This document shows positions 11,209 through 22,700 of a DNA stretch of 64,000 bases, one piece after another. The translations under genes were made by a program, and so were the position numbers. Below the pieces are notes generated by a model. It did not search any database. It was not told the origin of the DNA and was given only the letters and a program-made list of their open reading frames with translations. This stretch comes from Cheiracanthium punctorium (lineage: Eukaryota; Arthropoda; Arachnida; Araneae; Cheiracanthiidae): assembly GCA_038373885.1 (NCBI GenBank), contig JAWZYV010010269.1, positions 1 to 64,000 on the forward strand, in the 5' to 3' direction. Positions within the stretch are counted from its first letter, which is position 1; every line of letters starts with the position of its first letter.

Positions 11209-12000
11209 CAGGTTCTCAGCTGAAAAGATCGGCGTTTAGAATTCGTTCTATAAAAACACGTTTAATTGTATTTAATGTAAAAATATTCAGAGTTCAGATA
11301 AAAAATAATAATGTGGAATAAGTAAATCAAGTTTTATTTCTCTTATAATATTTGTAGACATTTTAAAGGAATTTTTTGCTTTATAAAATCGGATTAATTA
11401 GAGAGATCGCGAAAATTATTGTGAATTTCAGATGATAAATGAGATCTCTTTCACTTTTTTATGTGTGAATTCAAGTATTTTACCTTCCGTTAGTTTGAGA
11501 GACACTGTACAAAAATTTAATTATAGTGATAATATTTCTCCATTATGCTGTTTTCTTAAAATGCACGGATCATCCGAAGTCACCTGGATAAGGTAATATA
11601 ACTTTATGTTACAATATTTTTGTTTTTATTTTGTCATTTAACGGTGGTCAAATGCTTTCCAAATTGGTTTGGTTTCCTTACTAAAAATCAGGTTTTTAGA
11701 AAATTATAGGTATTTAGAAGATTGTAAAATAATTTTTAAAAAATCCACTATTTTCAACATACTTTTTTGGAGACAACATTATTACGAAATGTGAAGAATA
11801 TGCTATTGATGTACATCAATAGGTAATTTGCATTCAGAGGAGCACTACCCCGTCTAAAATAAATAAATAAAATAAAATAATGTGTTTGTATTGAGTATTA
11901 ACAATACAACTCCGATTTTATTTGATCTCTTTTAAAAGTCTTAAAAAATGTTCTTTGTTCCCCAAAGCCTCTGAAATTTTAAAATATTGGTGGTAATGTT

Positions 12001-12037
<37 letters not shown>

Positions 12038-12425
12038 CCCCCCTCCCCAAAGGTCGGACCTGAGCGGCAAGTTCAGAAAATATGTACATGCTTTGATTTA
12101 AAAAATATTTCCTTGATAGTTATTACTCTTAGTACCGGTTCTTTAAATGCATATATCGACAGTATTTTATAAAACTTGGAATTATTTTTTTTTAAATTGC
12201 AATGTTTGGAGTATTGTATTTCCATGTTCTTAGTGAGGAAATGTGTTTTTGAAACAGCAAATTAAAAAAAGTTTTTTATGGAAAGCTTTCCTCCAGGCAG
12301 TTATTTTAATCCTCTTCTCACCCACCTTCCCCGGAAATTGCTTTCTATTGTGATTACTTGTAGATTATTCAGGCATTTGTAATATAAATGCAGTGTGCTG
12401 AAAGAAGTACCATATTAAAACATAA
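11209..12425. other. AT-rich sequence downstream of the hAT ORF
   Basis: No coding potential is visible. It probably contains the 3' end of the hAT element. CAGAGGAGCACTACCCC at 11835-11851 resembles a hAT terminus, but no matching inverted copy was found upstream. A (TA)n microsatellite lies at 12003-12035. Confidence 0.35.
12003..12035. repeat. (TA)n microsatellite
   Basis: About 16 uninterrupted AT dinucleotides. Confidence 0.9.
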
Positions 12426-12931
12426 AACTTGAACCCCCCCCCCCCCCGTTTGCGCATTATCTGGCGAGAACAGATATTCCGCAGCGACCGCAAAGCTACA
12501 GCCAATTACAGAAGACCTTTTACAGCTACAGCCAATTACAGAAGAGCATTGGTGTATTTACTTGCAGCACCGCAAGCTCGCCGCGAGGACAGCCAACGGT
12601 CCAAAACGGCGAAACAGTACGGCATGGTTGCGGTGCGGCGCGGCAGATATGAATCCACCTTTCGAATGCAGCTTAACGGTCATTTGCGGAATCCGATGCA
12701 GGATGCCTGTCCGTTTTCAGGCCATATTGAGCATTTTTGTGTCTGTTATGCTAAAAAATGTGGGGTAAATGTAAAAACATTCTTTGCATTCAACCCCACT
12801 TCCCACGCAAGGAAAATAAAATTCGGGGCAGAAAGATTCCTAGTCCAATTAAGGCTAAATGCAGGTATTTGGAGCAATGCAGAAATGCCATGATGGATTG
12901 AAAATGCAGGGATACCATGTAAACATGCCTT
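12426..12931. other. GC-richer stretch with a short tandem duplication
   Basis: A C15 run is followed by sequence richer in CpG than its surroundings up to about 12750. A 20-bp unit CTACAGCCAATTACAGAAGA is duplicated at 12494-12513 and 12527-12546. Open frames cross it (for example 12429-12893) but match no family I recognise. It may be TE-derived or part of the distal promoter region of the EPT1 gene. Confidence 0.3.
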
Positions 12932-12939
12932 ACGACAGC

Positions 12940-13349
12940 CAGTGGCGAATAAATGCAAGTTTGTCAGGGGGGTGGGGACGGTTAGTTTGTCGGTGGGGGC
13001 GGTTAGTTAGAAGATTGATTGATATATACATAAGGTGACCAAACGTCCCCATTTTCAGGGCATTTTTCAAATTGTCCCCAAAATGTAAAACAGGAACTGG
13101 GGACATATTTTTATTATTGCATTGTTTTTTAATTAAATTACTGTTAATTATTGCATTAATTATAAATGTCCCCAGTTTTGTCAGAATCGGGGACATGTCC
13201 CCGATTCTGACAACAAAACTGTTAAAAAATCTGGTCACCTTATATATACATCTATTTTATGGAAGTAAAATAGGATCTTTTACATTTATTTCATTTTTTC
13301 TCGGGGAGGGCGGTCGCTCCCTCGGCCCCCCCCCTTTAATCCGCCCTTG
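12940..13349. mobile_element. Non-autonomous hAT element (MITE), 410 bp, 8-bp TSD
   Basis: The perfect 8-bp direct repeat ACGACAGC flanks it (12932-12939 and 13350-13357). The ends are imperfect inverted repeats: CAGTGGCGAATAAA at the left and, reading inward from the right, CAAGGGCGGATTAA. The 8-bp target duplication and the CA-GGGCG type terminus fit the hAT superfamily. There is no coding capacity. It contains a second element (13032-13241), so it inserted first. It ends only about 350 bases upstream of the EPT1 start codon. Confidence 0.8.
13032..13241. mobile_element. Nested foldback DNA element, 210 bp, 10-bp TSD
   Basis: It is flanked by the direct repeat ATATATACAT (13022-13031 and 13242-13251). 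The terminal inverted repeats start AAGGTGACCA and match over 10 bases. Inside lies a 36-bp perfect palindrome at 13178-13213 (centre GGACATGTCC). No coding capacity. A 9-10-bp duplication is typical of Mutator-like elements, but the flanks are simple TA-rich sequence, so the superfamily is uncertain. Confidence 0.7.
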
Positions 13350-13357
13350 ACGACAGC

Positions 13358-13706
13358 TTTTTACGAAGTTTACACAAAGTGGAAGATCGCCAGTCTGCTG
13401 CGATTTCGAGGATTTGTAATAGTCTGTAGTGTGGGCACAAGTGGAGTGGGCCACCTGTAGATAGCAGTTTTTAAATACCTTAACAGACACTAGATAGCGC
13501 TAACTTTCTCTTTTTGATCATTTCGCCCCCTAAGAGAGATACAGAAGCAGGACCGAAATTTCGGCTACCTAGACAGTTCCATGAAAGTGGCGTGGTTTTT
13601 GTCAATAATACAAAATCAAAGTATTCTGATAAATTTTGTGCTTATTTTACTTTACATTTTAAACTGATCATTGGTGACAAAGAACCTATTGTTTTTGGTT
13701 CTAGAC
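13358..13706 (+). promoter_or_regulatory. 5' flank and probable 5' UTR of EPT1
   Basis: This is the only unique-looking sequence between the hAT MITE and the start codon. No clear TATA box or initiator can be assigned. Promoter function is inferred purely from position next to coding exon 1; a non-coding first exon further upstream is possible. Confidence 0.3.
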
Positions 13707-13760
13707 ATGTATTATCAGTACCTTTCTCCCGAAAAACTTCGGGGCTTTGAAAATTATAAA
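13707..13760 (+). CDS. EPT1: EPT1 coding exon 1 (residues 1-18)
   Basis: It encodes [18 protein letters not shown], matching the SELENOI N-terminal pattern Y-x-Y-[VL]-[ST]-[PE]-E-x-L-x-GF-x-x-YK. It ends in phase 0 at AAA|GTATGT. The start is the only ATG in frame; human SELENOI begins one residue earlier. The exon is only 54 bases long and overlaps an unrelated longer open frame (13514-13750), so it is easy to miss. Confidence 0.88.
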
Positions 13761-16700
13761 GTATGTATACATTTTTAATAACTCTTATTTATCACAAAAT
13801 CTTGTTATAGAACATCAAATATTTGATATAGGGACCGAATAAATCCTAGGATATTTACGATCGATCAGTAAATTTGTTCTGTTTTTTTCTTTTCTGTCTA
13901 TTGTAATTGACTACAGAGTCGTAGTTATCAACTGATTCGATTAGGTAACTTCTGGTTTTGTTTTGAAGTTAACGTGCACATTTAAAACTCTTTAATAATA
14001 TTCAGGAGACTATTCTAATGAATAGTTGGACTAAACACACAACGGAAAACTTGCTATTCAATATTTTCTTAATTTAAGTGAATTAACATGCTTTTATTAT
14101 TGATTTTATTTACCATTTAGATGTTTATACAACATTACACTGTGCACCTGGTTTTTGGGAAGGTAACGGAACGGAAGAAATACAAAATAATTATGGGCGA
14201 ACATAGAAATCCACAGTAAAACTAAAAAATTAATTTGTTTTTCTGTAAAAATTTGTTTGCCGAAAAGAAATTATTCTGACTTAGTGCAAGAAAGATGCTT
14301 ATTAGCATTACTTGATAGATTTAGATGTCTTTGCTATTGAATTTTTCAACAAACTAACTTATTAGCAACCACCCTCGTAATCACCTTTGAAAATTGTGCA
14401 AACAAATCTGCTCTGATGCATTTCAATTGTAGAAGTGCAGTTAAACCTTCTGACTCCAGCAATACAACCGTTGTACCAAAAAATAAAAGTGACTAAAGAA
14501 CGGTGCTGGTACAAGTGCCTTACCCAAGACTTCTTTCCCCTCTTTTGACAGGAAATCCATTCACCCTCCATGGAAGAGGGATAAGGAATTTCCCTCTTCC
14601 ATGGCCATTATGAATTTTGGGATACCTGCTTCGAATGTATTGATTTTGCTGGAATTTTTCCGATTTTTTGGTCTGATCTGCTCTTTAGATTTATTATACA
14701 ACATAACCTTTCTCTTCATCTCTGTTCTGTGAAAATGATAATAGTAAAATAAAGCATCGAATGGACTAAACAGCATTTAGTTTGTTTTTATGTAACTATT
14801 AGTTGACAAATGTATCCTCAGCAGAAGCGACTGGCATTCTTTTCTTCCACGCTTATCGTAAAAGCTTATCACTTAAAAGCTTCATATATTTACACTTAGG
14901 AAATTAAAAACTACCACATACGATCTAAAATCAATGTAATTTTCTAAGATTAAGTATCTTAAAAAATTTTTTGTAAGTATTTTTTAAGGTAATTATATCA
15001 GAAGACGCCCCCCCCCCCTCCGTGATTTTCGTAGATATCAGTAAGGAGCAAAAAGGAATGTCTCATCCATTTTCTATCAATCAGTATTAAGATCAATTCA
15101 TTCTTAAGGATGTGTTTTCTAAAATTCAGTATTTGCACACTTGTGGATTCTTAAAAAAATTTCCATCCTCAACCAAAAAAAAAACTTGCTTTTGCTAATG
15201 ATTCGAATTCTACCAATTAATATTTTGGTAATTTCCTATAGGAAGGTGCAGACTCCATGTAAACATAGTGATAGTCTCCGGCACTTGGTGGTCGCCAAGT
15301 CCCAGCGATTATCGCCAACCAATTTGCATGATCAACAAAGCAAACTGAAATAATTTCAACAAAGTAAAATTTCGTGTAAATTGTACTAACAAAACCAGAA
15401 AAAAAAATCTCAAATACACTAAAAAATAAACAAAAATCTTCACAACCATAGGTCCATTTTTAACAAAAAAAAAAAAAAAAAAACTTCGGTAAATTAGGTA
15501 ACCTAGCTATATCACTAATCTAAGACGTCGCCAAGCGTGATGATAAACTGTCAAATGTGGCAACCCAAACTGTTTTATGAGCGTTGATTACAGCACCGCT
15601 GTTTGTTACATTTCAGGAATTAAATTATTTTTGCTTTGAAAATTGGTGGGAGTACCATCTTGAGTTCGAGTCAGCCATGTAAAACACGTGCATTGCTATG
15701 GCTTATTGAAAACTACAGTTAGTGTTGTGATGGGAAAGTAAGGGTATTTTAAAGGAATATAAACAGCAGTTTTGATATTTCAAATTAATGGAATTGTTTG
15801 GAAAAGCCAAGAGTTATAAATAGATATTCTATGTATGAGTTCAGGTGGCATTATGTCTAAATATGTTGTTACTGTCCATGATTTTGTGTTTAGAAACAAA
15901 ATGGCCACCATTTTGTAATCGGGACTTGCATCAAGAAGTTAAAAGGTAAGTTTTTTTTACTAGGCATTTTACGTTTGGGTTTTGAAGCTATTGGAAAAGT
16001 TTGGGAAAGTCAAGAGTTGCAAATAGATATTTCATGTATGAGTTTATGAAAAATTTTGTTTAAATATGTTTTTATTATCAACAATATTGTGTTTAGAAAC
16101 AAGATGGCTGCCTTTTATTGATGGAAACCGGTAGTTTGTTGTGAATTTAAGTTTTTTGAATATGCCTTTTACAATAAGATATATTTGGGTACGTAGTCAG
16201 ATAATGCAGATGCACGCACGCAAGCTGTGTGCAGATACATTATAAGGTCCTGCAGATAGTTTTTAGGTAATTCCAAGTTTTTTGTTGTTGTTGATTTTAA
16301 GATGGACAGTTACCAAAAAAAGTATATTTTAAGTCACTATAGCGAAAGCGCATTGCACAAATGTATACTTCGTATGCATATACACTAGGGTGGAGTGAAA
16401 AAATGAAAGTTGAAATTTTGTGTTGAAATACCCACCAAAAATTGCGTACTTGTAAGAACAATACGAGTGTAAAATATTATCAAATTTCAATGACTCCTTA
16501 GGCTCTCTACCGAGACTTCTTTTTTTAAAAAAATTGTAAAAATCCACAAAATTAATAATGCGTTTATTGTTTTATTACATGCTTATAATATATTTTGTAT
16601 TAATATTTTAAAGTTTCATTAATTAAATAACTTGCATTTGCTGTAATCATTATTCAAAAATAAAAATATTAGTACGCAATAACTCAGCATTACGGGATAT

Positions 16701-19700
16701 GAGATAGATAAACTATGATTGATTTCTTTTCAAAACAGTAGATGGCACTAATGATCCGTTATCAGCGCAGAGTTCAGTTATCGCGTTGTTTTATTATTCA
16801 AGAGGTTGTTATCGTTTATATGTTGACACAAAAAAGTCCTACTATTTCGTATACAACGAAAAAAACACTCAAAACACTGGTGTTAAACAATAAAGTAAAT
16901 AAAAAACTTTGTAAAAAACACACATTGTTTTGGCCTTCATCAGTCCTGGACTGATGAAGGCCAAAACAATTTTTGGTCGAAACGTGCGTATCTTCTTACC
17001 TATTACATCTTATGTGTGTTTTTTACAAAGTTTTTTATTTACTTTATTTCGTATACATTCCAATGAGTATTGCGAAGAAATACATTTGAAGAATGCAGCT
17101 GAGTACTTGTGATAGCAACAGGTATTAATTTTTGAAAATTTTGTTTCACAATATTCAAGCCATTGTTGCAGGCATTCAACATCTGCTTTAAAAATTCGGT
17201 TTTGTAAGCACATTTTAGAGCTCTCAACACGCCTTGATCTAGAGGTTGAATAACTGACGTGCAGTTGGGCGGGAGATAATATACAAAGACATTATCTTTG
17301 CTTTTTATACCAGATGCTGTATGTGCTGTACAATTGTCTAACAGCAATACAATCTTGCAGTCATCTGGAAGTCCTACTTTTTTGCAGTGGGACCGAGCTT
17401 ATTTCACAAAAACATTTTCGAACCAATTTTTGAAAATGTCGGCTGTCATCGACGCTCTTCTATTGTGTTGATAGTGAACGGGATACACTTTAACATTACT
17501 CAGTGCACGTGGTCGTTTGCTTTTTCCAATAACAAGCAACTTGCTTTTATGGGTACCTGCAGCATTCGCGCAAGCAAGCACCGTTATGCGTTCCTTCGAG
17601 TCCTTAAATCCAGATATTGAACTTTCTCCTGCGAACACATACGTTTTACGGGGAATATAACGCCAAAACAGCACATGTCTCGTCCGCATTAAAAATTTGT
17701 TCAGGGCTCAGATTTTCAGATGAAACCATTTCGGTGAATTCTTCTGCGAAATTTTCTGCCGCTTCCAAATCTGCCGAATTTTGTTCCCCGCATACTTTCA
17801 CCAACTTCAGTCCATGACGAATTTTAAATTTATTGTACCATCCAGTACTGTAGTCACATGGTACAGTGATATGCAATTGTTCGTGGAACATTTTAGCCTG
17901 GGTAATAATCGTAGCACGATCCAGGGGAAATTTCTCGCTTCTTCGTTGTCTTATCCATTCGATTAACACTTTATCTATGTCAGGACACTTAGACGTATGC
18001 AGAGTCTTCCGCTTTGCCATGAATTCCGGACGGTCACTTCCCGCAAACATCTTTAATAATTTATCTTTATGATTTTTTATGTCGTAGACTGTGGACGTTC
18101 CAATTCCGTATTCCTGGCATAAAGATTTAACACTAGTACCGCTATCTAGTTTGCGTAATAAATTCACTTTATCAGAAATGCTTAAAGACACGTGCTTCCG
18201 CTTTGGCGCCATTCTGTAAACTATCGTCAACAGGACTGGAAGCTAGTACTAGAGTAATCGTATGTCTAGTCTGTCCAGTTCAGTTCAGTTCGGCAATTCT
18301 TATTCACACTCAGCATTACCATATTTCCAGAAAAGTTTCCCTCCAAGAACAAAAATTTCCCTTTATTTACAGATGACTACGGACTGGACATCCCTTTACT
18401 TCAAATCCCGCCCACCTGTAATAATATTTTTGGGGATATTTGTCCAGCAGGATTGCGGATCTATCCAATAAAGGCAGACTGCTGTTTCTCTGGAAATGCT
18501 TTCAACAGCAACTCGCCGATCGCAAAGCGAAGAAAGACGTGAGTAGATATGATCGATCATTCTCCTGGTACGTGCCCGCGCCCTCCTTTCCCTGCACTTC
18601 GCGGCGATCAACGAAATTCTTCCCAATTTAACAGGTTTTCTTATTTTTACGTATATTCAATTGAAAACGGTCTTTCAAAGAAAATGAGGAACAAAAAGGA
18701 AAATAATATCCGTTTATTTATGCTTATAGGAAGGGAAAAAAAAAAAAAAAAAAACGATAAGGGAAAAAAAAATTACAGAAAAAAAAGTTCCGGATTTTGG
18801 GTCTTCCGGATTTCGGGTCCCCTACTGTACATAATTTGCAATAATGGCTGCTGGTGGCACTGTGAGTGGACGATCTGTTAGTAGAAGTACAGTTGAATGT
18901 CCCATTTTTGGCGCCCCATCAGAACTTAAAAATAATGTTTTGCCAACTGTAGAAGATACTATAAAATGTTATTTGTATCTTAGGCATAAATTAAGAGGGA
19001 ATAATACCGTAAGTGGGTGTCCGCTTTTTTTTTTCGTGCCAAACTGTGGTTTGACACTTTTTTCCCCCACCAAATTTTTTACGTCATACACAGCATTTTA
19101 CACAACAAAATAAACGAAAAAATAGTCACTTACCTGCACAAATACATTCCCATTTCCAGAAAAACAAACTCTTAAAAGACGAAAAAAAGAAAAAAAAAGT
19201 TTGCTGTTGGATACGTGTACGTATGCCACCTGAACAACAAAAATATTTTCTTCTAGTTAAAAAAGTTTCATCTAAGCAAACAGTTTTTCCAGGTCCCCCC
19301 AATTTTTTATTTTCATGAGAAAATATAACTTCACAAACCTCCCTGCAAAATGAAAAATAATCTGTAGCCGTCTTTGGCGACATACTACTCTCACCTCTCT
19401 TCGCCCTCCAAGCGTTTACTTCATTTAACGTAAACAAAATCGGTAATTTCAAAACAAAACAAAATATAATACCTAGGATATCCCTGATACTTATGAGTTT
19501 TTTCAAAAAAAGTATTCATGAGGGGATCTAAAGTTCCGGGGCATTTATTTTTTTTTTCTACATTTGCAGACATACCTGAACCCCACCTTCCTTCCTTTAT
19601 CCACCCAGTATCTCATCTCTGACCCGCAGACATCACAATAAAAAAAAACACGTTTTGCTGGTATCAATTCCATTTCAGTTAAAAACTCAGCTAAAAACTA

Positions 19701-22700
19701 AGTATGACATTTTCTTCATTTTCTAACAATAAAAACATAGGAAAAAATACTAAAATGCTTTAGCAATGGATGCATTTTCCATTCAATTAGAACCTCAAAA
19801 ACAATTAAAAGATTAAAACCATACACAATACCATAAAACACTGGACTTTGTTACCTGCTACTCAAAAAAAAAAAAAAAATCGAACACCCCGAAACACCTA
19901 CACGTGCACGTATCCAACAGCGAAAGTAATAAAAATACGCATTAACTCAAAAATTGCCGCTTATATAACCTCGGTTTCACAGTTAAAAGTTACATTCTGT
20001 TAGCCAATCAAATAATTCCTAAAAATACATTCGGTTACAGTTAAAACAATCAGCCAATCAGAATTTCCTTTCTACTTAGCAAGATTGAACAACTCAACTT
20101 CTCTACCAGATTGCTAGAGAATTCCAAAACAATCGCTCCGTTCAGTCCTGTTCACAAAGTCCAAAGTTGGTGACGTATCTTCCTTGGCGATGGATACCCG
20201 CTTACAGTATTATCCCCTGCTCTTGGATAATAATATCGTAACTGTAGATGAAAGTGTAACCCATGCAAAAACCCTCAACTGGTTAAAAATTTGTGACGCA
20301 GCATTTTACTTTATAGATCTATGAATTTTAAATACGGGTCTTAAAAATAATGATATCAAATTTTGAGTGACGCCCTGCTGAGAATTTTAAAGATTTGTTT
20401 TTAAATTCCATTACAGTTACTTTCGTTTTATTTTCTAAAGAAGATATACGCATTTAAGCAATGCTTTTAATTATGAAATACACTGTCAAATGTATCACAC
20501 TTTCACTGAGTCTGTATAATGTATTCAAATGAATTTATTTCAATAATTTAATTTATCTTTTGCGTCACGCTATCCAAAAGGGCAAGCAAAATTTTCATAT
20601 ACATTGCACTTAGTTTGGTTACTATGACACTAACTAAATATTTACGTAAATTTTACTTGCCCTTTTGGATAGCGTGATGCAAAAGATAAATTAAATTATT
20701 GAAATAAATTCATTTGAATACATTATACAGACTCAGTGAAAGTGTGATATATTTGACAGTGTATTTCATAATTAAAACTATTGCTTAAATGCGTACATCT
20801 TCTTTAGAAAATAAAACGAAAGTAACTAATGGAATTTAAAAACAAATCTTTAAAATTCTCAGCAGGGCATCACTCAAAATTTGATATCATTATTTTTAAG
20901 ACCCGTATTTAAAATTCATAGATCTATAAAGTAAAATGCTGCATCACAAATTTTTAACCAGTTGAGGGTTTTTGCATGGGGATATCATTGCTTTTTAAGG
21001 GTATGGTCAGAAGATAATAAATTAGTTTCAAGGGCGAATTTCGGAAGTTTGCGTGACACTAAGTTATGTAAATAAATATACAAACCTGTTTTCATGCAGT
21101 ATCAGAGTATTTGATTAAAAAAGTCACAGCAAGTTCTTTTGTAACATGTAACAGAAAATTGACATATTTTTGTTAGAATTTTATAATAAGAGACATAATA
21201 CTGATTATAATCAATAATTTTTTGAGTAGATTTCTATTTATAATTTGAGTCGAGTACAGATTAGTATCCCTGCCACCACCTTTGATTTTATTTCATAAAT
21301 TTGCATTGAGTTTAATGCTAAACGTAAGTTAACTTTTTTACTCTAATTATATAACTATTGGGCCCCATCAGTGGCCGAGCGCATAGCGCTCTGAACTGGG
21401 AGACGGAAGGTGACTGGTTCGAAACCAGGTTGCGTCCGCCGACCTAATCATTCGGAGTTTCCGTGGTTTCCTCCAAAATAGTGTAAATACGGGTTAGGAC
21501 CCCTTAGAAAGACCCCTACGGAGGGCACCCCACGTCTCGGCTTAGAGCCTACATGTAGCTATAATCGGCCGTAATTCTAGAATAACAACAATATTTAACT
21601 ATTCGTTCTATTGTTTTAATGCATTGTGATTCATTAATTTGCATTCAGTTTAACGATCACCGTAAGTTAAGTTTCGTTAAAATTATTAAGTTAATAATCT
21701 CGTTCTTAATTAATGATAATCTAGTTACTCGTTCTATTATTTTAATGCAATGTAATCTATTAATGCAATGTTTGCTTTCAGTTTAAAGCTATCTCTAAGT
21801 TAAATTTTTAACTATATTATGATATACTAAGTTTTTAATAAGTTAATGATACATCTCAAAATTGTTGATTAAATTAATTAATGACTATAATCATTAATAA
21901 AATAGAAAATTACTCAAAAAATTGTTTATAATTGGTTTTATGTCGCTTTTTAGAAAACTACATACTATGTATGTTTGTTTTTTATCAGTTGATAATTTCA
22001 TTTTTTTAGAGAACGTTTAGATGAACTACCAGTTCAAGAATAAGGGTCTTGCGTGGTTGACTTTCTCAGTGCTTCTGAAGCGTATTTACGTTACATCGTG
22101 AGAAAAAACGTCCAAAACTCCGAATTTTTAGATTATCAGCCATCCGGTAGACCAGAACCCTGGACATTAATACTTCAGTTATCTACCATCTTCAGTATCT
22201 TATAAATTCGGCTCGGCTGGGCACAACATCTTGTTTTAGATGCCATCTCCGGCCTTCAAATGTCTAATACAAAATATAGTGCATGTATAAATTTAGATTA
22301 ATTAATCAAATTTCTATCTGAAAAGTATTGAACAAAATTTTAAATGTGGTATTTAAAGGAATACAAAATAAAAGTGAGAAAAACCTAAGATTTGGAAAAA
22401 ATATTGGTTTTAACATTATAATTCAATAATTTCAGTAAAGTTTATATATACATGAAGAGTAAAAGAATTATTATTAAAACTAGTTAGTATGTAAAACTAC
22501 TATTTATTTTCCTTTGAATACTAAATAATTATTATCAATTAATTATCTGAGCTTTCTGAAGAGAAAAAAAATTCATTGAAATATTAATTACATAATGAAT
22601 TTTCCAAATAGAATTAATAATATTAGAAAAATAAAGACTTAATTTAATTAGAAATAGCTATCAAAATACTAGGGATACGAAATACTTAAAGAAAAAGTTA

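Larger units (their letters stand above)
16810..18212 (-). pseudogene. Tigger/pogo-type transposase, broken
   Basis: This minus-strand transposase belongs to the pogo/Tigger (CENP-B-like) branch of Tc1/mariner. The start [19 protein letters not shown] opens the first helix-turn-helix (about residues 1-55; [18 protein letters not shown]). A second CENPB-type DNA-binding domain follows (residues about 70-135; [20 protein letters not shown]...[10 protein letters not shown]). The DDE region has NADET (first catalytic Asp), LLLDNCTAH (second Asp) and [18 protein letters not shown] frameshift follows NADET at about 17665-17690, an in-frame TAA lies at about 17393-17395 after NVFVK, and a 190-bp element is inserted near the C-terminus at 16855-17044. 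After removing the insertion, the frame runs on to a stop near 16810. It lies antisense inside EPT1 intron 1 and is not functional. Confidence 0.88.

Noticed and set aside
12429..12893. 154-aa open frame
   Set aside because: It contains translated homopolymer and a duplicated 20-bp repeat and matches no family; probably chance.
12940..13349. CRISPR-like or satellite repeats anywhere in the window
   Set aside because: Repeats found are terminal or foldback pairs; no regularly spaced array is present, and this is eukaryotic DNA.
13514..13750. 78-aa open frame overlapping EPT1 exon 1
   Set aside because: It is in a different frame from the conserved [11 protein letters not shown] exon and lacks homology.
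21363..21435. Possible functional tRNA gene
   Set aside because: The A and B boxes are present, but the acceptor stem is not convincing and the sequence continues into a SINE body and tail.
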